61,064 nucleotides of DNA from Tissierellales bacterium. GTDB taxonomy: Bacteria > Bacillota > Clostridia > Tissierellales > Tissierellaceae. A program made the position numbers and the translations under genes. The notes under the pieces are model-generated. The model was not told the DNA's origin. It ran no database searches and was given only the letters and a program-made list of their open reading frames with translations. Where the stretch lies: positions 1 to 61,064 of the forward strand of contig JASLBE010000032.1 in assembly GCA_030146705.1 (NCBI GenBank). Direction: 5' to 3'. Of this stretch, positions 1 through 8,085 are shown piece after piece (position 1 is the first letter of the stretch; every line of letters starts with the position of its first letter).

Positions 1-891
1 TTTAACTTCTTCTCCTATTACTACAACATTCCTCTTTTCCTCATACTTCAAGGTCATTAAAAGGGCCTTCTCCCCATTACTATCTATATAGGTTTCCCTA
101 TCTGGATGTTCTAAGACTATGTCTGCTATATCCTTTAGGTAGATAACATTTCCAGCTTCTGACATACTAACTATAGTATTTTCTATTTCCTCCATAGACT
201 TATACTCACCAGTTGTTGAAATAGGTACATTTGATTTTTGAAGCTTTAAGCTTCCTCCTGGTATATTTATATTCCTAGCCTTTAGGACTGTTCCAATTTG
301 AGTCATTGGCACCTTTAAGTTTTTCATCCTTTGCAGGTCTAGGTTTATATGGATTTCATTTGGTTCGTGACCGTCTATATCCACCGATGCTATACCATCT
401 ATGTTTTCTATCTTATTTTTTAAGTCATCTGCAACTTCCTTAAGCTGGTTGTAATTATAATTTTCTCCACTTACTGTGAAAAGCATTCCATAAGTATCTG
501 CCAGCTCTGTATCAACTGTTGGCTCCCAAGCATTTTCTGGAAGCTCTGTTTCCTCTACCTTTTCCTTTAGCTTATCCCATGTGTTTGTAATTTCATCATC
601 TGGTAGGTCTACTAGACGAACTATTATTACCCCTGCATTATCTAGGGCATAGGATTCCATAAGCTTTATATTGGAAATCTCACTAATCTTATCCTCTAAG
701 GGTTTGACTATAAGTCTTTCTATATCCTCTGGTGTTCCTCCTGGATAGACACCCATTACTAGGGCTCCTGGTGAAACAACATCAGGATTTTCCTGTCTTT
801 CCATTGTTACATATACATAGGCACCTAGAACTATAATGAATATAGAGATTACAGCCAATAACTTTTTATTCTCTATACACCATTTAATCAT
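1..891 (-). CDS. RND-family efflux pump (AcrB/MexB-like), N-terminal part, cut by window edge
   Basis: Inner-membrane proton-driven exporter subunit; only about the first 297 residues are inside the window. The start is an ATG at 891, overlapping the stop of the adaptor gene by 8 bases (ATGATTAA), which implies translational coupling. One N-terminal membrane segment (about residues 9-30) is followed by a porter domain with GVYPGGTPEDIE near residue 47, matching the YPGA-type motif of RND pumps. The frame stays open to base 1. Family (RND, ACR_tran) is clear; substrate is not. It is the last visible gene of an HTH-TolC-adaptor-RND operon. Confidence 0.93.
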   Translation of the reverse strand, partial: MIKWCIENKKLLAVISIFIIVLGAYVYVTMERQENPDVVSPGALVMGVYPGGTPEDIERLIVKPLEDKISEISNIKLMESYALDNAGVIIVRLVDLPDDEITNTWDKLKEKVEETELPENAWEPTVDTELADTYGMLFTVSGENYNYNQLKEVADDLKNKIENIDGIASVDIDGHEPNEIHINLDLQRMKNLKVPMTQIGTVLKARNINIPGGSLKLQKSNVPISTTGEYKSMEEIENTIVSMSEAGNVIYLKDIADIVLEHPDRETYIDSNGEKALLMTLKYEEKRNVVVIGEEVK

Positions 892-2053
892 TATTTTCTC
901 TCCTAGCGTTTACTTCTTCTCCATCGTTAATCCTATACTGTCCTTCAATTACTACTACATCTCCACTTTTGATTCCTTCTTTTACTTCTAGCTTGTCCCC
1001 ATAGACATCTCCAGTTTTTATCTTTTTAGCTGTAACTTTTTTACTCGCTTCATCATACAAGTAGACAAAAGTTCCCTCTGCATTATCTGTTATGGCATCT
1101 ATTGGGACTGTTATGGCCCTTACCTTATTCATATTTATCTTGGCTGTTGCTATCATACCTGGTTTAATATCTCCCTTAGGGTTTGCTATTTCTATAATTA
1201 CTCCAAAGGTTCTAGTTTCTAGGTCTGCTGTTGGCTCTATTCTTTTTATCCTTCCTGAAACATCCCTATTTAAACCCTTTATCCTAACTGCAACATTTTG
1301 TCCAACCTTAATCTTATCTATGTTTTTATCTGGCACACCAATCTCTAGGTCTAAGACATCAAGCTTTCCAAGAGCTATTGTTGGATAGCCTGGAATAACT
1401 GTTTCTCCTGGTTCCACTAGTTTCTTTACAACAGTTCCAGTTATTGGACTATACATAGTTGTGTCCTCCATTTTAGAATGGGCCAAATCAACCATAGCCT
1501 TGGCTTGTTGCAACTGGGCTTGTGCTGTAACCTTGGCATCTAAAACTTCCTGTAGCTTGTTTTCTGCAACTACTTTTTGTAGTTCTAGTTCTTCCACAGT
1601 TTTTTTGGCAACTGCCCCTTTTTCATAAAGCCTTTTGACCCTGCCTAGCTGTGTATTTACAAAGTCAAGGGTTGACCTGGCCTGGTTTTCTCCAGATGCA
1701 ACCTTACTGTCTATCTCCAGCTTAACTGAGTCATATTTTGCCTGGGCACCCTCTATTCCTATTAGGTAGTCTCCCTTGTCTAGGCTCATTAGGGTCTGAC
1801 CAGAAGAAACCCTATCCCCTTCTTCAACTGTTATAGACTCTATCCTACCTGGAACCTTAAAAGCCACCTTAACTAGCTGGCCAGGTTTAATATTTCCTGA
1901 AATCTCCAGGTCCTTAGAAAGTTCTTCAGTTTTCATACTGGCAACCACTACTGGTTTTTTTGCTTCTTCTATTTTTTCCGCCTTCTTACCGCAGCCAGTT
2001 GTAACTAGGACAACCGCTCCTAAGACTGCTGCTAATTTCTTCTTATTATTCAT
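884..2053 (-). CDS. HlyD/AcrA-type periplasmic adaptor lipoprotein of the RND system
   Basis: Membrane-fusion (adaptor) subunit that links an RND pump to an outer partner. The N-terminus is a lipoprotein signal with lipobox VTTGC and Cys21 as the likely lipidated residue. A lipoyl-like half (GRIESITVEEGDRVSSGQTL, about residues 70-90) is followed by a long alpha-helical hairpin (about 98-195), the second lipoyl half (MYSPITGTVVKKLVEPGETV, near 200) and beta-barrel/membrane-proximal domains. Length (389 residues) is normal. It lies 15 bases after the TolC-like gene and overlaps the RND start, so all three are one transcript. The family is secure. Confidence 0.93.
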   Translation of the reverse strand: MNNKKKLAAVLGAVVLVTTGCGKKAEKIEEAKKPVVVASMKTEELSKDLEISGNIKPGQLVKVAFKVPGRIESITVEEGDRVSSGQTLMSLDKGDYLIGIEGAQAKYDSVKLEIDSKVASGENQARSTLDFVNTQLGRVKRLYEKGAVAKKTVEELELQKVVAENKLQEVLDAKVTAQAQLQQAKAMVDLAHSKMEDTTMYSPITGTVVKKLVEPGETVIPGYPTIALGKLDVLDLEIGVPDKNIDKIKVGQNVAVRIKGLNRDVSGRIKRIEPTADLETRTFGVIIEIANPKGDIKPGMIATAKINMNKVRAITVPIDAITDNAEGTFVYLYDEASKKVTAKKIKTGDVYGDKLEVKEGIKSGDVVVIEGQYRINDGEEVNARRENND

Positions 2054-2067
2054 TTGCCTACCTCCGT

Positions 2068-3492
2068 TTAATATATGAAGTCTCCTATATTGTTTTTATA
2101 CTGCATCCTAGATAAATTATAAGCATAAGTTATCTTAACAACATTTTCTTCTACTTCTGCTAATTTTTCCTCTGCAGCTAGTACTTCTACTATGGTTCCT
2201 GCTGAAGATTCCAAGTTCATACTTGCCAGCATTGAAGTATCAACTCCAAAACCCTCCTTGTACTTATACTCTGATATTTCAACATTTTCCTTGGCATTTT
2301 TCACCATATCATTAGTTTTCTTAAGCATATCCTTAGTACTTAAAACCATTTCATAAGACTTCCTTATGGAAGACTCTACCTCATCTTTAGCCTGCTCATA
2401 CTTTATGCCAGACTTATCTTGTAATAATTTTGCCTCCTTATATTGGAAGGTATTTTCTGGATAAGATTTTTTAGTTTCTGTAAAGTTGGTAGTATATATT
2501 AAGACCTCACCAACAGTTTTTTTAATCTCCAGCCTTTTTTCCATACCAAGCTTTAAGCCCTCTTCTAGGTTATAATCTTCATCCCCAGTCTTCATAACTG
2601 TTTCCAAGGTCAAGTCCTTGCCCATATCATAACCTGCAATTTTTTTAAGCTCTATCTTGGCTCCATTAAGTTCCCCCTTGGCCTTTTCGTACTCTACCTG
2701 GGTTCCGTCATAATAAACCTTGGCCATAAGCATATCATCCTTGGCCTTCATCCCCTCTTCATAGGCAGCCTTGGCAAACTCGTATTGCTTTTCTCCTCTT
2801 TTCATAGCCTTTTCCTTTACCCTTACAAGCTCCTCTGCCTGTAGGACATCATAGTAGGATTTTTGTATTAAAAGGGCAATCCCATTTTTATATATATCAT
2901 AAGATGCCTTTGTAACCTCATAGGCAACCGATGGCATAAGTTCCATCAAGTTTGAGGAAGAGTCAACATCTAGGGCTGTTAAAGAAGCAAAGTCTATGGC
3001 AGATCCTATGGTAGAACCTGCAAGCTCTAGGGCATTTGCTATGGCAGACTGGCCCGATGTAAGTTTTTCTTTGCTCTTATCTATCCCTTTTTGTATTTCT
3101 CCCTTTACTGCCCCCTGGATATTTTCAGGTAAGCTGGTTATGGGAGTACCAGCATTAATAGTTCCCATACCTGGTATTTCCACATCCTGGGGAATTATCC
3201 CATTGTCCAGGGCGTCTTGGGCTGCTGAAAGTGCCTTGTTACCCTTGTCTAAATCCCTATCAGAGTCCCTAAGTTTGTCAGCCTTAAACCTCCCCCTGTT
3301 TTTTGAAACCTTCGCCAGGTCAATTTCCACCTCAACCTCATCTAGTTGCTTACTATTTTTAATCCCATGTCTAACTGCATCTTCTATTGTTATACTTGTT
3401 TTTTCAAGAGAATCTGCAAAGCTAATACCAGTAGTTGAAAATAGGATTGTAGTAGCTAAAACCATAGATGTTAGCTTTTTTACTATATTCAT
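2068..3492 (-). CDS. TolC-family outer-membrane-efflux-type protein
   Basis: 474 residues with a Sec signal peptide (cleavage likely after SFA, residue 26) and two long alpha-helical, coiled-coil-rich repeats as in TolC (for example 195-290 and 360-450). A loosely conserved insert (about 85-165, Gly/Pro/Ile-rich) separates them. Its place directly before a HlyD adaptor and an RND pump supports the TolC assignment. The rest of the window (LTA synthases, WalRK) suggests a cell without an outer membrane, so how this protein works is unclear; it could sit in the wall or simply bridge to the adaptor. Its ATG overlaps the stop of the upstream HTH gene as ATGA. Confidence 0.85.
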   Translation of the reverse strand: MNIVKKLTSMVLATTILFSTTGISFADSLEKTSITIEDAVRHGIKNSKQLDEVEVEIDLAKVSKNRGRFKADKLRDSDRDLDKGNKALSAAQDALDNGIIPQDVEIPGMGTINAGTPITSLPENIQGAVKGEIQKGIDKSKEKLTSGQSAIANALELAGSTIGSAIDFASLTALDVDSSSNLMELMPSVAYEVTKASYDIYKNGIALLIQKSYYDVLQAEELVRVKEKAMKRGEKQYEFAKAAYEEGMKAKDDMLMAKVYYDGTQVEYEKAKGELNGAKIELKKIAGYDMGKDLTLETVMKTGDEDYNLEEGLKLGMEKRLEIKKTVGEVLIYTTNFTETKKSYPENTFQYKEAKLLQDKSGIKYEQAKDEVESSIRKSYEMVLSTKDMLKKTNDMVKNAKENVEISEYKYKEGFGVDTSMLASMNLESSAGTIVEVLAAEEKLAEVEENVVKITYAYNLSRMQYKNNIGDFIY

Positions 3493-3806
3493 CTTAACTC
3501 CTCCTTAATATCTTCTTTTATTTGTTTTATATACCTATAAACTGGGTTAATACTTCCGTCATATCCTTCTTTTTTTAACTCCCTATATATTCTTGCTCCA
3601 ATGTAGCCGCTTTCCAAGTACCACTTTTTTATTTGTCCCTTGTACTCATCAATCTTTGTTGGATAATGCTTCCTAGTATATTTAGGTTTCTCCTCAGACC
3701 TCAACCATTTCCTAACAGTATTTCTAGACATATCCATATCCCTTGCTATCTGCCTAATGGAAACTCCCTCACTATGTAGTTTTTTCACCTTTTCCCACTT
3801 TTTCAT
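3489..3806 (-). CDS. IS21 IstA-type helix-turn-helix protein (transposase N-terminal remnant or co-opted regulator)
   Basis: 105 residues. Residues 1-35 form a resolvase/IstA-type HTH (SEGVSIRQIARDMDMSRNTV) followed by KWLRSEEKPKYTRKH and a second helical DNA-binding segment (YIGARIYRELKKEGYDG). This is the layout of the IS21 IstA N-terminus, but the protein ends just before the DDE (rve) integrase core; full IstA proteins are several times longer. The stop overlaps the TolC-like ATG (ATGA), so it is translationally coupled to the efflux operon. No istB and no second IS end are seen nearby. It may be a dead fragment that brought a promoter, or a DNA-binding protein now used to control the pump. 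Confidence 0.75.
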   Translation of the reverse strand: MKKWEKVKKLHSEGVSIRQIARDMDMSRNTVRKWLRSEEKPKYTRKHYPTKIDEYKGQIKKWYLESGYIGARIYRELKKEGYDGSINPVYRYIKQIKEDIKEELR

Positions 3807-3854
3807 AATGGCTCTTCTCCTTATATTTTCATAGCTCTTTTCAATTTACTAGTG

Positions 3855-3930
3855 GGTCAATTTTAAGTGTAAAATCAACCTGTACTTATATTAATCTAAT
3901 TGCCTCCATTTGTCAAGATGCCCTACACTA
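3855..3930 (-). promoter_or_regulatory. Promoter and IS21-end-like near-palindrome ahead of the HTH-TolC-RND operon
   Basis: On the minus strand a TTGACA (3911-3916) and TAATAT (3888-3893) are spaced by 17 bases. Just downstream, at about +1 to +26, lies a near-palindrome GGTTGATTTT-ACACTT-AAAATTGACC (3855-3880; 8 of 10 pairs). Sequences of this kind occur in IS21-family ends, so the promoter may be IS-derived. The palindrome is also well placed to be an operator for the HTH protein. Confidence 0.6.
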
Positions 3931-4021
3931 TATTTTCTCATAAATATCAAATTTGTAAACACTAATAGACTGTTTTTTTTGAAAGTTTTTTATTTTATTG
4001 TAAAACTTATATAAAAGCCAA

Positions 4022-4052
4022 TAAAAAAAGAGATAGGCTACTACCTATCTCT
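4022..4052 (-). terminator. Intrinsic terminator of the LtaS-like gene
   Basis: Perfect 9-bp stem AGAGATAGG/CCTATCTCT (4029-4037 and 4044-4052) with a 6-base loop, followed on the minus strand by a run of T. It overlaps the last codons of the 4041 gene. Confidence 0.85.
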
Positions 4053-5828
4053 CTTTTCCATATTCCTACTATAGTAAAATTCTGTATTTACAAATTCCCT
4101 ATACTGGTCCTTATAGCTGTCTAAACTTTTTTTATAATCCCCATTTTCCTTAAAGAAAAGATGGTGTTGGACTGGCAATATTTTTTTCATTTCCACTAGG
4201 TACTGCATATAAGGGTTACCCTCATAACCTAGGGCCTCAAATAACTCTGCCATTAAATATAGGGAGCCTATTTCTTCCCTTTCTCCCCTTAGGTCCTTTC
4301 CTAGTCTTTCCTTGGCTGCATCATTGCCCCATATTATAAAGGGGGTTTCATAATAGTTTTTAAAGCCTTCTGGATTTTCTAGGTCCAGGTCAATCCCCAG
4401 CATCTTATAGACTGAGTTTCCCTCTCCTAACCAAGGGTTGTGGTCACCAAATAAAACTATTACAACTGGTTCTTCTTCCTCCCTAAAGTAGCCTATAAAC
4501 TCCTCTAGTCGATCCCCAGTATCCTTGACCCCATAAAGATAGTTGTTGGCTATGTTAAATAAGCCCTCATCATAGGTTGGTTTTCTTTCTAGATAGTCTA
4601 TGTCGTGATAGGCCTTTGTACTATAGGGTCCGTGGTTTTGGTAGGTCACAGAAAAATTAAAATAAGGCCTGCCTTCTGACTTAGATTTTTCAAAACCTGC
4701 TATTAGGCTAGGCAAAAACTCCTCATCAAATAGGGCCTTGTCATCATAAAAGTTATCCCCGTGGTTAAAGTTTTCAAAACCTAGGTTTTCATTTACATTC
4801 ATCCTATTATAAAAAGATCCTGTTATTGGGTGCATAGCCTCTGTCTTGTAACCCTGGTCCTTAAAGTACCAAACAAAGGAATTAGTCATCTTCCTATACT
4901 TAGGTTGGTGCTGGTAGCCAGTTAAAAATGCCCTCTCCGTATCAACTGTCCCACCTGCAAAAATATTAGTAACTAGGTTGCCATAAATAGACTCATCTTG
5001 AAGCCTATGGAAAAAGTCATAGGTTCCATTTTGTGGGTTTACCCCATCAAACTTACTAAAGTCATTGTAGGCCTCTAGCATTATACCTATAATATTTACC
5101 TTCTTATCTTCTGGTATGTCCTTGTAGTCATAGGAGGCCAATTTTTCCTTAGCCCTTTTTTCACTATAATTTTCTGGTTTTTCCTCCCTTAAGTCTCTTC
5201 CACTATAAACAAAGGGATAGATAAACCCCTTTGCCTGGTGCCTTTCAGATTGTATCCACCTGTTGATAATTTCCATATCTCCCAGGGAGTCATACAGCCT
5301 GGTGTTACTATAAACTGTACTGGCTAGTCCAATTCCCAGGACAATAGTTCCTAGTATAATGCCTAGCCTAGACTTCTTACTAGGAAACTTATAGTCAAAA
5401 AACTTCTTAATTAAAATAGTCAGAAGGACTAAAAGTCCTATGCTTAGGATAACCCTAGTGTTTATAGGCAGTTTGTATCTTTCGCTCATCATCTTGGCCT
5501 CTGTTATAAGTCCTAGGTCTGTCATAACCAAGGGGTCATTCCTATAAATAATCTTAGTCCTATTAGCCATTCCACCAATTATTATTAGGCTTGAAGCTAG
5601 GAAAAAACTAAGCCAAGTCCTATTGGTTAAACCCCAGGCCAATATTAAAAATATTAGGATTGGAAGAAAGTTTAAAACTAATAATTTAAAGGACTTAAAA
5701 TAAGACTTAAATAGGTCCATATCTGTTATACCTTGGGCAAAGGATAGGCTTACTACTAGTAGGATTAAACTGGCTACTAATATTAAGGCCAGCCCCTTGA
5801 CTAGCTGGTATTTTTTATCTTGGTACAT
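4041..5828 (-). CDS. LTA synthase-family membrane sulfatase (paralogue 1)
   Basis: 595-residue phosphoglycerol-transferase-type enzyme. About five hydrophobic segments lie in residues 10-175, then an extracellular alkaline-phosphatase/sulfatase fold (about 240-530). Visible catalytic features are the metal-binding Glu252 in IGIMLEAYND, the nucleophile Thr294 in AGGTVDTERAF, and the metal-binding FGDHNPW near residue 470. These match LtaS, although TVDTE differs from the usual NTSDSE. It follows the other LtaS-like gene by 13 bases and ends in its own terminator. It may polymerise glycerolphosphate, prime LTA, or modify another wall glycan; the sequence does not decide. Confidence 0.85.
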   Translation of the reverse strand: MYQDKKYQLVKGLALILVASLILLVVSLSFAQGITDMDLFKSYFKSFKLLVLNFLPILIFLILAWGLTNRTWLSFFLASSLIIIGGMANRTKIIYRNDPLVMTDLGLITEAKMMSERYKLPINTRVILSIGLLVLLTILIKKFFDYKFPSKKSRLGIILGTIVLGIGLASTVYSNTRLYDSLGDMEIINRWIQSERHQAKGFIYPFVYSGRDLREEKPENYSEKRAKEKLASYDYKDIPEDKKVNIIGIMLEAYNDFSKFDGVNPQNGTYDFFHRLQDESIYGNLVTNIFAGGTVDTERAFLTGYQHQPKYRKMTNSFVWYFKDQGYKTEAMHPITGSFYNRMNVNENLGFENFNHGDNFYDDKALFDEEFLPSLIAGFEKSKSEGRPYFNFSVTYQNHGPYSTKAYHDIDYLERKPTYDEGLFNIANNYLYGVKDTGDRLEEFIGYFREEEEPVVIVLFGDHNPWLGEGNSVYKMLGIDLDLENPEGFKNYYETPFIIWGNDAAKERLGKDLRGEREEIGSLYLMAELFEALGYEGNPYMQYLVEMKKILPVQHHLFFKENGDYKKSLDSYKDQYREFVNTEFYYSRNMEKRDR

Positions 5829-5841
5829 AATTTACCCCCTT

Positions 5842-8070
5842 CTAATTTTTATCAATATAAATTGTAACATACTTGTTTTTGAATTTCTTTAAATCTTTTT
5901 CTTTTAATTCTAAATATATATTGGGATAAAGAGAAATAAATTCCTTGAGATCCTTGGTCTTATAGTTTTTATTATAGGGGTTTAAAATTACCCTTTCATA
6001 GGCACCATTGGTCAAGGCAAGATAGTCGCTAATATTATCAATCCTGGCTATTTGATCCTTAAGGCCATAGGTCCTACTAGTAGTTAAAAGCCTATCTAGG
6101 TCCCCTTCTAGGATTAATTCTAGCTTGTTTTCCCCACTATAGGCTAGTATAGCCTCTAGGTCCTTAACATTTTCCAGGTCTATAAGGGCAGTCCCACCTG
6201 GTTTTATCCTCGTAAGCTCTTCTAGAGAGTCAACCTTTGAGTAGGTCCTAACCTCTGACTTTTGCCCTGGTTTAACTAGGCTTTTTCCCTCCATATAATC
6301 CTTTAAAAGATTATTTTTAGTAATATAATCACTTAGGTTTATCTCCCTTATGGCCTCCTCATAGTACTTCCTTAGGGGGGCTATTGGGACTGGCTCCCTA
6401 GTTTCTATATCATAGGCCCTACTATGATCAAAAATCCCATCCCTAGATATTTCAAATGCCAGGTCAGATTTTATAAAAGAACCCTTGGTCATATAGGTCT
6501 GGGGCTTAACTGTATTTTCTCCAGTATAATTATTTAAGTCCCTACCAAAAATAAGACCCTTGGTATTATCATATCCCATAATATTTTGTATTGTAGGATA
6601 AAAATCTATCTGGCTACCAAGCCTAGAATTTTTTTCATTAATATCTTCATTTCCTATGTGGATAATTAGGGGGATATTCATCATAGTATCAAGGTCATAC
6701 CTGTAACCTAAAAGCTGGGTCATTAGGTCACTTTCTTTTTTGTCTGATGCCTTTATGGCAAAGTGATCTCCATAAATTGCAACTACTGTATCATCATAGA
6801 GGTCTGCCTCCCTTAAAAGGTCCATAAAATATCCTATTTGCCTATCTAGGTAGTGGATAGACTGGATATAGTCCTTGACCATTGAGTTGTCATAGGCCTT
6901 ATCCATTTTTATTTTTTGGTACTTTTCCTCCATCTTAAAAGGAGTATGGCTAGTTAGGGTAACCATAAAGGCATAAAAAGGCTCCGTGTTTTCCTCCCTA
7001 TATTTTTTTAAAAAACCAATATTCTCCCTGAAAAATTCCTCATCACTAACCCCCATACCAATTATATCCTTGCCACTATAAAAGTCCTCATGTAAAAATT
7101 CATCAAATCCTTGGTACTTATAGGCCTTATCCCTATTCCAAAAATCCTTTTTATAACCGTGCATTGCAAAAGTCTTATAATTATTATCCTTTAAAAGTTT
7201 GGCCAGGCCATAAAAAGTATTTTTTTCATACCTAGTATAGCTAGGCTGGTCCATAGCAGGATGGAGGGAGTTATTAGTAACAAACTCTGCATCAGATGTA
7301 TTCCCCCTACCTACTAGTTGGTAGTACCTATCATAATAAATCGTCCCCTTACTGGCTACTAGCTTGTTTATGTTTGGAGTTACTTCCTGGCCTTGGTATT
7401 TTAAGCCCACAACAAAATTTTGCAGGGCTTCAACCTGGATAACAATAAGGTTTTTCCCCTTGGCTAGCCCTGTGTACCTTCCCTCTTTTAAGGTCCTCCT
7501 ATCTTCCAAGTCCCTTATTTCTTCTTCAGTTATTCCTCCTTCTGCCTCCTTGAAGCTCCCTACTATATCTAGGATATGGTAGCTGTAAACTTCTTGGTTT
7601 TTAATAGAGTCAAAGCTACCTGTTACAAGTGTAATTCCTAAGAATAGGACTAGACCCCCAAGGGGGTAGGCTGGATTTAAACTTTTTTCTTGGACTTCCC
7701 CTGGTTTTTTCTTAAAGTAATAGGCCAAGACAAGGGGCAGGTCTAGTAAAAAAAGTAGGTTCTTAAGGTTGATCAGCCCATAGATAGAATCTGTTACTGC
7801 TGTTAAAAGACCTATTTGCCCCAAGAGCTTAACTGAGGGTAGCATATTAAACTGTAAATAGTAGAGGCTGTCTGCAAAAAGAATAAGGGAAAATAAGCTA
7901 TAAAATACGGCCCTTATTTTCCCCCTATGCTCCCTACTAATTTTCCCAATAAAGGATAACCAGCTTATGGTTCCTAAGCTGGTTATTAGTAGTATTAATA
8001 TTCTATTGTGTTCTATATTTGTTATATCTATATAAAGAATTGTTTTTAATACTGGTAAGATATTCAACAT
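5842..8070 (-). CDS. ltaS: Lipoteichoic acid synthase with extra C-terminal region
   Basis: Transfers glycerolphosphate from phosphatidylglycerol onto a growing lipoteichoic acid chain outside the membrane. N-terminal membrane helices (about 1-155) precede a sulfatase-type domain with Glu214 in IVIQVEALQNF, nucleophile Thr258 in GRGNTSDAEFVTNNSLHP (the classical LtaS motif), and YGDHFAI further on. At 742 residues it is longer than usual: from about residue 600 there is an extra alpha/beta-looking region of roughly 140 residues (GGTALIDLENVKDLEAILAY onward) that I do not recognise. It lies 15 bases after the S41 peptidase gene and just before LtaS-like paralogue 1, probably one operon. Confidence 0.9.
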   Translation of the reverse strand: MLNILPVLKTILYIDITNIEHNRILILLITSLGTISWLSFIGKISREHRGKIRAVFYSLFSLILFADSLYYLQFNMLPSVKLLGQIGLLTAVTDSIYGLINLKNLLFLLDLPLVLAYYFKKKPGEVQEKSLNPAYPLGGLVLFLGITLVTGSFDSIKNQEVYSYHILDIVGSFKEAEGGITEEEIRDLEDRRTLKEGRYTGLAKGKNLIVIQVEALQNFVVGLKYQGQEVTPNINKLVASKGTIYYDRYYQLVGRGNTSDAEFVTNNSLHPAMDQPSYTRYEKNTFYGLAKLLKDNNYKTFAMHGYKKDFWNRDKAYKYQGFDEFLHEDFYSGKDIIGMGVSDEEFFRENIGFLKKYREENTEPFYAFMVTLTSHTPFKMEEKYQKIKMDKAYDNSMVKDYIQSIHYLDRQIGYFMDLLREADLYDDTVVAIYGDHFAIKASDKKESDLMTQLLGYRYDLDTMMNIPLIIHIGNEDINEKNSRLGSQIDFYPTIQNIMGYDNTKGLIFGRDLNNYTGENTVKPQTYMTKGSFIKSDLAFEISRDGIFDHSRAYDIETREPVPIAPLRKYYEEAIREINLSDYITKNNLLKDYMEGKSLVKPGQKSEVRTYSKVDSLEELTRIKPGGTALIDLENVKDLEAILAYSGENKLELILEGDLDRLLTTSRTYGLKDQIARIDNISDYLALTNGAYERVILNPYNKNYKTKDLKEFISLYPNIYLELKEKDLKKFKNKYVTIYIDKN

Positions 8071-8085
8071 ATTTTCACTATCCTA

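Noticed and set aside
2996..3508. 170-codon plus-strand ORF opposite the TolC-like gene
   Set aside because: Shadow frame of a clear coding region, with Ser/Ile/Leu-rich composition and no RBS. The same applies to similar frames at 10816, 15415, 22942, 30202 and 59232.
3489..3930. A complete, active IS21 element
   Set aside because: Only the IstA N-terminus and one end-like sequence are present; no DDE core, istB or second end is seen.
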